Positions 1 to 6,061 of a DNA stretch of 6,061 nt are shown piece by piece (position 1 is the stretch's first letter; every line of letters starts with the position of its first letter). This DNA is from an uncultured Phycisphaerales bacterium (GTDB lineage: Bacteria; Planctomycetota; Phycisphaerae; Sedimentisphaerales; Anaerobacaceae), in the NCBI GenBank assembly GCA_937868145.1, contig CALMMH010000181.1, positions 1 to 6,061 on the forward strand, in the 5' to 3' direction. The position numbers and the translations under genes were made by a program. The notes beneath the pieces were generated by a model. That model was not told where the DNA came from. It did no database searches and saw nothing but the letters and a program-made list of their open reading frames with translations.

Positions 1-1
1 G

Positions 2-2779
2 GACCCGCAGAAGTGCAGCGAAGCCAGACGCAAGGAGATCCAGGAGCAGAGTCTTCGCGGCATCCGCGACCCGCTTCGACAAGCTCTCGAGCTTGGCGTG
101 TTCTACCGGCAGGCCGAGCAGTGGGATCAGGCCGAAGCGCAGTGGCGGAGCGTGCTGGACGCGACGACGGCTCAGGCCGATCGCGACAGTCCCGCGTACC
201 TCAAGATCAAGAACATCAGCCCTCGGCACCTGGCGGTCGGCCACCTGTTCGATCTGGCGCGTCGCCAGGAGAACTGGAAACTTGCGGAGGAGATGGTCTC
301 GCTCGCACGGCGGGAGAATCTGGACGATTGCGGGGGGTATCTCTACGCCGCGAGGCTCGCCTTCGCCAGGCAACAGTATGACACGGCCCTGACGGACCTG
401 GACGAGTGCATCAAGGAGCGGCCGGTCTTTTCCTATGGGTACATGCTTCGCGGCAACGTCAAGGCGTCTCTGGGCCGGGAACAGGAGTCCGTCGAGGACA
501 TCCGTGAGGCGTCGCGTCTGAATCCGATGGACCCGGTGGTCGCCAAGGCGCTGGCCAATGCGTTGTACGTGCGAAACGGGAAACTCGGCGCCAACGCGTC
601 TTCCGAGCAGCAGTTCGAAGCCAGGCAGTCGCTCGAGCGGGCCATTCATCTGAATCCCCGCGATACGAATCTGCTCTCCGTGTATGCGGGCCTGATCGGG
701 GAGAGCGATCCGATGAAGGCGATCGCGATTCGTCAGACCCTTTTGGCCAACGCCCCGAGCGTGCAGAACGCCGTGATGCTGGGGAGACTGGCGACCCAGG
801 CGGCCCAAAGAGAAACCGATGAGAGCAAGAAAGGCTTGTTCTTCCGGGTTGCCGAGACCGCGTTCGAGCAGGCCCGGGAGATGGAACCGAACAATCAGTC
901 CCTGCTCGAAAGCTATGCGGCGTACTTTCGAGCCGTAGGGCAGACGGAGAAAGCCCGGGAGTTGCTCGTCGAATCGAAGGACGATCGCCTCCTGTGGCGG
1001 CACTACCTCCGCGTTCGAGATTTCGCCCAGGCCGGACGACTGCTGGCGGCGATGTACGCCGAGAGCGACACGCGGGCCGACGCCCTCAAGGGGTTGTTGT
1101 TGATCGCCGAGGAGACCGGCGACCGGCAGGGAGTGAAGAAACATTCCGAGGAGCTGATCTCGCTTGAAGACAGCGCCGTCAATCGGTTCGCTCAACTGCG
1201 GGCGTACTTGAACGCAGGGCTTGTCAGCGAGGCCGAGCTGAAACTTCAGAGCCTCAAGGAGAAGTACCCGAACGAGTCCAACCTCGTGCTGGTGGAAGCC
1301 CAGGTGGCCAAACGCCAGGGACAGCTCCAGCGGGCGATGGAGCTGATCAATCGCGGTTTGGAGAGCAACCAGCAGAACCCGGCGGCCTGGCGGCTTCGCG
1401 GCGAGATCTCCCTGCTGAGGGGCGACGAGGAACAGGCGATCCTCGACTTCCGCAAGAGCCGCGAGCTGCAGGACGATCCGGCGACGACTCTCGCCTTGGC
1501 CAAGGCGTATCTGTGGATCGGCCGGAACGACGACGCGATCGCCGAACTGATCCGCGCGAAAGAGCAGCCGCAGGCCCCGCTGGAGGTTGTGACGCTGTTG
1601 GAGTCCACGTACCGGAAACTCGGGCGTAACGACGCTCTCCAGCAATTGTACGCGGAGGCTTTGGCCGAGTCTCCCGACAGCGTGTTCTGGTTGAATCGGG
1701 CGGGCTCCTTCGCCCTCGATCAGGGGCGCTACGATCGGGCGGAAGAACTCTTCGAGAAGGCTTCCCGCCTTCGGCAACAGACGCTGGTAGGGCAGGGTGC
1801 CGCGACCGGACCGGACGCTGAATATTCGGCCGCTCTGGACGGCCATCTCCGGTCGTTCCTCCTGGGCGCCGGCGACCCCTCCGCCCCGGGAGGGACGTGG
1901 CAGCCTGAGAAGCTGGACCGCGTTTTCCAGGAGGGCGGCAAGTACGTCGAGACCCCGTATGCCCCTGTGGCTTTCTTCCGGATGGCCGAGGCCAAGAAGA
2001 AACTGGGGGACATGGACGCCGCTCGCGACTACGGGCGCAAGGCCGCGGACAAAGCCTGGTCCAACGAGCGTCTGGCCGTCGAAGTCTTGTTGCGCATCTA
2101 CCTGTTGCTGGGCGAGGAGGAAGCGTCCGGTTACTGTCGCCGGCGGCTGGCCTCGGAGCCGGACTCCCTGGCGGCCAACTTCGTTCTGTTCAATCTGGCC
2201 AAGATTCAGGACCGATATGACGAATCGGTCGGATATATCGACAAGTGCATCCGATTGGCGGGACCGGACACGGACGCCGGCGTCGAGTACACACTCCGCA
2301 AGGCGGATCTGCTGGCCACGGCCTACAAGAGAACTTCCGATAAAAGATATCTGGAGAAGGCTGTCGAGGTCTATGAAAGTCTACATGCGAAAATGCCGAA
2401 GAACAGCAGTGTTTTGAACAATCTGGCCTACATGCTGACGCAGAACGATCAGAGGCTTGGCGAAGCGCTGGAGTACGCCAGGACGGCAGTCCGGCAGAGT
2501 CCGGATGTCGCCAGTCATCAGGACACGTACGCGTATGCTTTGTACAAGAACGGCCGGTATGCCGAGGCCGCCGAAGCGGCTGCGGCCGCGGTCCAGCAGT
2601 ACGAGACCGCCGGCACGGCTTCGGCCGAAGTATATGAGCATCTGGGCATGATCGATGAGGCGTTGGAGCAGAAGGCCAAGGCCCTGACTGCCTATCGACG
2701 CGCGCTGGAGGTCGGCGGCGATTCGACGCCGGAAGCGGTCCAGCGACGGATTCGTTCCGCGATCCAGCGGCTGCAATAA
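2..2779 (+). CDS. Large tetratricopeptide-repeat protein, 5'-truncated by window edge
   Basis: The frame is open from the first bases of the window to TAA at 2777-2779, giving 925 visible residues. The first in-frame start-like codon is GTG at 98, but the 32 codons before it already read as a TPR-like helix (RQALELGVFYRQ), so the real start lies upstream. TPR-type helix pairs recur through the protein. In visible residues the clearest are about 108-175, 276-332, 427-500, 557-590, 657-690, 721-754, 801-856 and 875-908, often closing in LNP, EPN or SPD turns. Residues about 594-647 form a Gly/Pro-rich, non-TPR linker. The repeat near 801 (VLNNLAYMLTQ, then a DTYAYALYKNGRY helix) is the best-conserved type. 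TPR arrays bind proteins; the location beside a Wzc-type kinase suggests a scaffold for polysaccharide synthesis or export, comparable in role to AlgK, PelB or PrsT-like proteins. That role is inferred. No signal peptide can be assessed because the N-terminus is missing. Confidence 0.9.
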   Translation, partial: DPQKCSEARRKEIQEQSLRGIRDPLRQALELGVFYRQAEQWDQAEAQWRSVLDATTAQADRDSPAYLKIKNISPRHLAVGHLFDLARRQENWKLAEEMVSLARRENLDDCGGYLYAARLAFARQQYDTALTDLDECIKERPVFSYGYMLRGNVKASLGREQESVEDIREASRLNPMDPVVAKALANALYVRNGKLGANASSEQQFEARQSLERAIHLNPRDTNLLSVYAGLIGESDPMKAIAIRQTLLANAPSVQNAVMLGRLATQAAQRETDESKKGLFFRVAETAFEQAREMEPNNQSLLESYAAYFRAVGQTEKARELLVESKDDRLLWRHYLRVRDFAQAGRLLAAMYAESDTRADALKGLLLIAEETGDRQGVKKHSEELISLEDSAVNRFAQLRAYLNAGLVSEAELKLQSLKEKYPNESNLVLVEAQVAKRQGQLQRAMELINRGLESNQQNPAAWRLRGEISLLRGDEEQAILDFRKSRELQDDPATTLALAKAYLWIGRNDDAIAELIRAKEQPQAPLEVVTLLESTYRKLGRNDALQQLYAEALAESPDSVFWLNRAGSFALDQGRYDRAEELFEKASRLRQQTLVGQGAATGPDAEYSAALDGHLRSFLLGAGDPSAPGGTWQPEKLDRVFQEGGKYVETPYAPVAFFRMAEAKKKLGDMDAARDYGRKAADKAWSNERLAVEVLLRIYLLLGEEEASGYCRRRLASEPDSLAANFVLFNLAKIQDRYDESVGYIDKCIRLAGPDTDAGVEYTLRKADLLATAYKRTSDKRYLEKAVEVYESLHAKMPKNSSVLNNLAYMLTQNDQRLGEALEYARTAVRQSPDVASHQDTYAYALYKNGRYAEAAEAAAAAVQQYETAGTASAEVYEHLGMIDEALEQKAKALTAYRRALEVGGDSTPEAVQRRIRSAIQRLQ

Positions 2780-2782
2780 GGG
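2778..2782 (+). promoter_or_regulatory. Ribosome binding site of the autokinase, overlapping the upstream stop
   Basis: AAGGG begins inside the TAA stop of the TPR gene and lies 9 nt before ATG 2792. It supports that start over the out-of-frame ATG at 2785. The overlap suggests that translation of the kinase is coupled to termination of the TPR gene. Confidence 0.55.
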
Positions 2783-2791
2783 CGATGCGAC

Positions 2792-5008
2792 ATGACGAAG
2801 AGAAACCCGACGGTTGCCGGCAGGACGCCGAAACCCCCTGGAGCGAGAGGCGCTTCCGATGCGGCCTTGACGCCCAAGGAGGTTCTGGGCATGCTGCGCC
2901 GGCACGTCTGGCTGATTTTCTTCATGACCGTGCTCGGCGGGGCCGTCGGCGGGGGCGGCTGGTATCTGGTCCGCCGGTTTCTCCCGCTCTACAAGGCTGA
3001 GACCGTGATCAAGGTCCTGCCTCCCGTCCAGACCGATCCGATGGAGATTGTCGCGTCCCAGGTCCAGCAGGAAATCCAGTATGGGCATCGCGTCTCGCTG
3101 GCCAATCTGATGAAGAGCCAGAGCAGCCTGCAGAAGCTCCTGCAGGTGGACCGCGTTGGGGCCACGAATTGGTATCGTCGAACGACCCGCGGCAGAGGCG
3201 GCGCCGTGGCCGCGGTGCGGTATCTGGAGAAGCACCTCAGCGCGTACCCGCACCGGGAGGCCGAGCACATCGTGGTCTCCATGTCGTGCGGGCATCCGGG
3301 AGAGGCCGCGCTGATCGTCAACGAGATGGCGGATCTGTTCATCAAGGACCACGGGGACACCGAGCGACAGGACGTCGCCAACAAGCTGGTGGAACTGACA
3401 AGCCGACAGAGCGCGGTCGAGAAGGAGATCCTCGCCAGCGAGCAGGCCCTGCAGGGCGTGCGGGAGCGAACGGGAATCACCGATCTGGAAATGCCCATGG
3501 GAGGGCGGTACTTCCAGAACACGATCACGCTTCGTTTGAACGACCTGGAACTGCAAAAGAACGAACTCGATCTGGCCGTGGGACAACTCAAGACCGATAT
3601 CGAGAACCTCAGCCGGCTGGCGCAGGGTCCGATCACGGAGCAGATCGCCGCGGTGATCGAAGACGACGCCGTGATGCTGAGCCTGGCGCAGCAGATCGCC
3701 TTGTTGGAGGCGCAGTTGTCCGGCTATCTTTCGAAGTTCGGCGAAGGCCATCGCAACGTGCGGCAGGCCCAGGAGCAGGTCCAGGAACTCCAGGCCCGAC
3801 GGGACCAGCGAAAGACCGAGATTGCCGAACAGACCCGGCGGGCCAACCTCCGGAACGCCCAGGACAACCTGCGGGTGTTCGAGGGACGCCTGACGGAGCT
3901 GGAACGCATGCGCGAGGCCGCGAGCCAGCAGCAGCGGGCGCTCGACGACGCCCGCGCCGAGTACGGTCGGCAGGTGAAGATCCGCGACGAGCGCACCGAG
4001 ACGCTCAACCAGATCAAGACGCAGGTCGAGAAATTGCGCATCATGGTCAAGGACCCCGACACGCCGAAGGTGCAACTGTTGGGCAGGGCCCCGGAGCCGC
4101 TGGAGATGGTGATCTCCCGCAACCTGCTGTTGTGGGGTCCCGGCGGCACGATGCTCGGGCTGCTCTTCGGGCTGTCGCTGGCTTTCCTCGTTGAGATGCT
4201 CAACGACCTGGTGCGAACCCCGAGCGACATCCGCCGGTTCCTGCGCGTTCCGCTGCTGGGGATCATTCCCGACGCGGACGAGGATCGCGCGGTGGACCAC
4301 GTGGACCTGTGTCACGTGGTCGAGCAGGCCCCGTACTCGCTGCTGGGAGAGTGCTATCGTCGATGCCGGACCAATCTGGATCTGTCCGGCGACGAGTCAT
4401 TCAAGACGCTGCTGATCGCCGGCGGCCAGCCCGGCGACGGCAAGACCTCCGTCGCATGCAACCTGGCCGAGGCGTTCGCGGCCAAGTACGAGAAGGTCCT
4501 GTTGATCGACGGCAATCTGCGACAGCCGGCTCTGCATGAAGCGTTCTCGTCGGAGGAATCGCAGTTCGGGCTGACGAGCGTTCTGGTCGGCGAATGCGAG
4601 TACACGCAGGCCGTCAGGTCCAGCGGCGTGGCGGGTCTGGACCTCATCGACGCCGGCTCGCCCTCGTCGAACCCGGCGGAACTGTTGGCCGGCTTCCGGA
4701 TGAAGGAGTTGATCGAAGCTGCGGCGAAGGATTACGATCGGGTCATTCTCGATACGCCGCCGGTGCTGCTGGTCAGCGACGTCAAGATGCTGGCCCGGCT
4801 GGCCGACGCGACGCTTTTGGTGTTCAACGCCGCGACGACGCGGCGCGGCGCCGCCGAGCGGACGATTTTCGAGCTGCAGGACGTGGGCGCCAACATCGTG
4901 GGCTGCGTCCTGTTCGGCGTCGAGGCCATGAAGGGCGGGTACTTCCGCCAGCAGTTCAAGGCCTATCGCAAGTATCTCAAGGGACAGCCGGTTGCCGACA
5001 CGGCTTGA
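2792..5008 (+). CDS. Wzc-type polysaccharide co-polymerase / tyrosine autokinase (BY-kinase)
   Basis: This 738-residue inner-membrane protein has the standard architecture of the Wzc/GumC family, which controls chain length and export of capsule or exopolysaccharide. A Pro/Arg-rich cytoplasmic tail (1-35) is followed by membrane segment 1 (about 38-60) and a Wzz-like domain. A long periplasmic coiled coil (about 190-420, Gln/Glu/Arg-rich) leads to membrane segment 2 (about 446-468). The cytoplasmic ATPase domain has an ExxRxxR ring-interface motif (E520, R523, R526) and Walker A GGQPGDGKT (544-552, K551). Walker A' is LLIDGNLRQP (570-579), and NPAELL (627-632) and Walker B VILDTPP (651-657) follow. 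Oddities: the A' motif normally reads DxDxR but here is D573-G-N575-L-R577; the family VLN Asn is F708; the C-terminal tyrosine cluster is only Y717, Y725 and Y728. Length is normal for a fused Wzz-kinase. The gene starts 12 nt after the TPR gene, probably in the same operon. Family assignment is firm; actual kinase activity is less certain. Confidence 0.95.
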   Translation: MTKRNPTVAGRTPKPPGARGASDAALTPKEVLGMLRRHVWLIFFMTVLGGAVGGGGWYLVRRFLPLYKAETVIKVLPPVQTDPMEIVASQVQQEIQYGHRVSLANLMKSQSSLQKLLQVDRVGATNWYRRTTRGRGGAVAAVRYLEKHLSAYPHREAEHIVVSMSCGHPGEAALIVNEMADLFIKDHGDTERQDVANKLVELTSRQSAVEKEILASEQALQGVRERTGITDLEMPMGGRYFQNTITLRLNDLELQKNELDLAVGQLKTDIENLSRLAQGPITEQIAAVIEDDAVMLSLAQQIALLEAQLSGYLSKFGEGHRNVRQAQEQVQELQARRDQRKTEIAEQTRRANLRNAQDNLRVFEGRLTELERMREAASQQQRALDDARAEYGRQVKIRDERTETLNQIKTQVEKLRIMVKDPDTPKVQLLGRAPEPLEMVISRNLLLWGPGGTMLGLLFGLSLAFLVEMLNDLVRTPSDIRRFLRVPLLGIIPDADEDRAVDHVDLCHVVEQAPYSLLGECYRRCRTNLDLSGDESFKTLLIAGGQPGDGKTSVACNLAEAFAAKYEKVLLIDGNLRQPALHEAFSSEESQFGLTSVLVGECEYTQAVRSSGVAGLDLIDAGSPSSNPAELLAGFRMKELIEAAAKDYDRVILDTPPVLLVSDVKMLARLADATLLVFNAATTRRGAAERTIFELQDVGANIVGCVLFGVEAMKGGYFRQQFKAYRKYLKGQPVADTA

Positions 5009-5042
5009 TCCGGATTTGTGCGAGGCGTTGTCCAAGAAGGTG

Positions 5043-5071
5043 TTTTCATTTTGTGGTCTTGTCCGTAGAAT
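5043..5071 (+). promoter_or_regulatory. Candidate sigma70-type promoter of the epimerase gene
   Basis: A -10-like TAGAAT (5066-5071, 5 of 6 to TATAAT) is preceded by TTTTCA (5043-5048, 4 of 6 to TTGACA) with a 17-nt spacer. It lies in the only AT-rich stretch of the window, and would place the transcript start near 5078, about 45 nt before the epimerase start. Such matches also arise by chance in AT-rich DNA, and the host's sigma factor preference is unknown. Confidence 0.4.
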
Positions 5072-5091
5072 AAACAATCGCTTTTTTGTTT
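5072..5091 (+). repeat. Small AT-rich inverted repeat (AAACAA / TTGTTT)
   Basis: AAACAA (5072-5077) and TTGTTT (5086-5091) are perfect inverted copies around an 8-nt loop. The 6-bp stem has one G-C pair, so it is too weak for a terminator. It lies immediately downstream of the -10 candidate and might be a protein site or chance. Confidence 0.3.
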
Positions 5092-5093
5092 CT

Positions 5094-5104
5094 GAACCAG
5101 GTTC
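5094..5104 (+). repeat. 11-bp palindrome GAACC-A-GGTTC in the epimerase leader
   Basis: Perfect 5-bp arms flank a single central base. It lies between the candidate promoter and the ribosome binding site, a position suited to an operator. With one copy and short arms, function is speculative. Confidence 0.35.
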
Positions 5105-5107
5105 TCC

Positions 5108-5113
5108 GAGGGG
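5108..5113 (+). promoter_or_regulatory. Ribosome binding site of the epimerase
   Basis: GAGGGG sits 9 nt before ATG 5123. It supports this start, which also places the Rossmann GGAGFIG motif at residues 8-14, where it is expected in this family. Confidence 0.65.
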
Positions 5114-5122
5114 ATTGAAGAC

Positions 5123-6061
5123 ATGGAGAAGTTCTTAGTGACGGGCGGAGCCGGATTCATCGGCTCGAATATCTGCAAGCGGCTGGTCGCCGAGGGATGT
5201 TTCGTGCGGGTCGTGGACAATCTCCTGACCGGCAAGCGAAGCAACCTGGCGCCGATCATGGACAAGGTCGAGTTCGTCGAGGGGGACATGGGCGATCCCG
5301 AGGTGGCCCGCGCGGTCGTCAAGGGGATCGACGTGGTCTTCCACGAAGGCGCGCTGCCCTCGGTGCCTCGCAGCGTGGACGAGCCGGATCTCACCCACCG
5401 GCACTGCATCGACGCCACGTTCACCATGCTGATGGCGGCCCGCGACGCCCGCGTGAAGCGGTTCGTCTACGCCGCCAGCTCCTCGGCCTATGGGGACACG
5501 CCCACGCTGCCCAAGGTAGAGACGATGCGTCCCGATCCGTTGTCTCCCTACGCCGTGGGCAAGCTCGTCGGCGAGTACTACCTCTCGGTGTTCGCCAAGG
5601 TGTATGGTCTGGAGACGATCTCCCTGCGGTACTTTAACGTGTTCGGCCCGCAGCAGGACCCCGCCAGCCAGTACGCCGCGGCCATTCCCGCCTTCGTCAC
5701 CGCGATCCTGAAGGACAAGCCGCCCACCATCTACGGCGACGGCGAGCAGAGCCGCGACTTCACCTACATCGACAACGTCGTGCACGCCAACCTGCTGGCC
5801 GCCCGGGCCAAGAAAACCGCGGGCGAGGTGATCAACGTCGCTTGCGGCGAGGCGGTGACGGTCAACGCGATCATCGCCGAGATCAACCGGCTCCTGGGCA
5901 AGGACGTCAAGCCAATCTACGTCCCGGCCCGTGCCGGCGACGTGAAGCACTCTCTGGCCGACATCACCGAGGCCCGGAAGTTGATCGGCTTCGAGCCCGT
6001 CGTCCTGTTCCAGGAAGGTCTGGAGAGATCCATCGACTGGTACCGCCGCAACCTCGGCTGA
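5123..6061 (+). CDS. NAD-dependent UDP-sugar 4-epimerase (extended SDR, WbpP/GalE-like)
   Basis: This complete 312-residue cytoplasmic enzyme probably inverts C4 of a UDP-hexose through a 4-keto intermediate, supplying a precursor for surface polysaccharide. The N-terminal Rossmann fold shows GGAGFIG (8-14) and the NAD-ribose acidic residue D32 in VVDN. The catalytic set is S119-S121 with Y143xxxK147. Substrate-side motifs are PSVPRS (79-84), RYFNVFG (169-175, N172) and GDGEQSRDF (205-213, R211). In the C-terminal part, GDVKHSLAD (272-280) puts S277 where E. coli GalE has Tyr299. That small gatekeeper is known from WbpP-type enzymes, which accept UDP-GlcNAc/UDP-GalNAc. I therefore favour an N-acetylhexosamine 4-epimerase; UDP-glucose or UDP-glucuronate 4-epimerase remain possible. 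The NAD-contact motif reads HEGA (74-77) where HxAA is usual. It lies 114 nt after the autokinase and may have its own promoter. The family is certain, the substrate is not. Confidence 0.93.
   Translation: MEKFLVTGGAGFIGSNICKRLVAEGCFVRVVDNLLTGKRSNLAPIMDKVEFVEGDMGDPEVARAVVKGIDVVFHEGALPSVPRSVDEPDLTHRHCIDATFTMLMAARDARVKRFVYAASSSAYGDTPTLPKVETMRPDPLSPYAVGKLVGEYYLSVFAKVYGLETISLRYFNVFGPQQDPASQYAAAIPAFVTAILKDKPPTIYGDGEQSRDFTYIDNVVHANLLAARAKKTAGEVINVACGEAVTVNAIIAEINRLLGKDVKPIYVPARAGDVKHSLADITEARKLIGFEPVVLFQEGLERSIDWYRRNLG

Larger units (their letters stand above)
5009..5122 (+). other. Intergenic region with AT-rich regulatory stretch
   Basis: This 114-nt gap separates the autokinase and epimerase genes. 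Positions 5041-5095 are sharply AT-rich for this window (18 of 55 bases are G or C). The gap holds a possible promoter, two small inverted repeats and a ribosome binding site, listed separately. I see no convincing intrinsic terminator after the kinase: the T-run at 5082-5087 has no GC-rich stem before it. The epimerase may thus receive both read-through and its own transcription. Confidence 0.6.

Noticed and set aside
98..100. GTG as the true start of the TPR protein.
   Set aside because: The frame is open upstream to the window edge and the upstream residues continue the helical TPR pattern. No good Shine-Dalgarno precedes this GTG.
3169..4194. A 341-codon + strand frame inside the autokinase gene.
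   Set aside because: The product is dominated by Arg, Gly, Ala and Pro with no domain, while the overlapping frame encodes a full Wzz-kinase. It is a shadow frame.
2381..4315. A 644-codon open frame on the minus strand, spanning the end of the TPR gene and most of the autokinase.
   Set aside because: It is antisense to two well-supported genes. Its translation is rich in His, Arg, Gln and Leu without a recognisable domain, as expected of a GC-rich mirror frame.
5008..5015. Palindrome ATCCGGAT at the kinase stop codon.
   Set aside because: An 8-bp palindrome is expected by chance at this length and nothing nearby supports a role.
5072..5091. Intrinsic terminator after the autokinase formed by AAACAA/TTGTTT and the T-run.
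   Set aside because: The stem is only 6 bp with one G-C pair, and the T-run lies mostly in the loop rather than after a GC-rich stem.
5135..5950. A 271-codon minus-strand frame opposite the epimerase.
   Set aside because: It mirrors a gene with all expected SDR motifs, and its own translation is low-complexity Val/Asp/His/Gly/Arg with no family signal.

Overview
The window holds three genes on the + strand: a large tetratricopeptide-repeat (TPR) protein cut by the left edge, a Wzc-type polysaccharide co-polymerase/tyrosine autokinase, and an NAD-dependent nucleotide-sugar epimerase whose stop codon ends the window. Together they look like part of a capsule or exopolysaccharide locus. No RNA gene, insertion sequence, CRISPR array, attachment site or origin was found.

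Organism: the DNA is GC-rich and codes densely for Gram-negative-type envelope proteins. The autokinase ends in a GGYFRQQF-type tail instead of a long tyrosine run. Together with the long TPR protein next to a Wzc homologue, this reminds me of Planctomycetota, perhaps a Phycisphaerae-like lineage. That placement is inference from recall and was not tested by any search.

Layout: positions 2-2779 encode the TPR protein, with the reading frame open through the left edge. After 12 nt, with a Shine-Dalgarno-like AAGGG that begins inside the upstream stop codon, 2792-5008 encode the autokinase. These two genes are probably one transcriptional unit and translationally coupled. A 114-nt gap (5009-5122) contains an AT-rich stretch with a plausible promoter, two small inverted repeats and a good ribosome binding site. 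The epimerase follows at 5123-6061 and may therefore be transcribed separately as well as by read-through.

How they may work together: the epimerase would act in the cytoplasm to supply a UDP-sugar, probably N-acetylated because a small residue replaces the gatekeeper tyrosine of galactose-specific GalE. The autokinase would sit in the inner membrane and control chain length or export through its periplasmic coiled coil and cytoplasmic ATPase domain. The TPR protein may be a scaffold for the synthesis or export complex, but its N-terminus, and so its location in the cell, is not visible.

The most notable sequence details are in the kinase. The second acidic residue of the Walker A' motif is Asn, the family Asn after Walker B is Phe, and only three tyrosines remain at the C-terminus. 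I see no clear sign of a wholly new system; the region reads as a polysaccharide locus with possible lineage-specific changes in its kinase.
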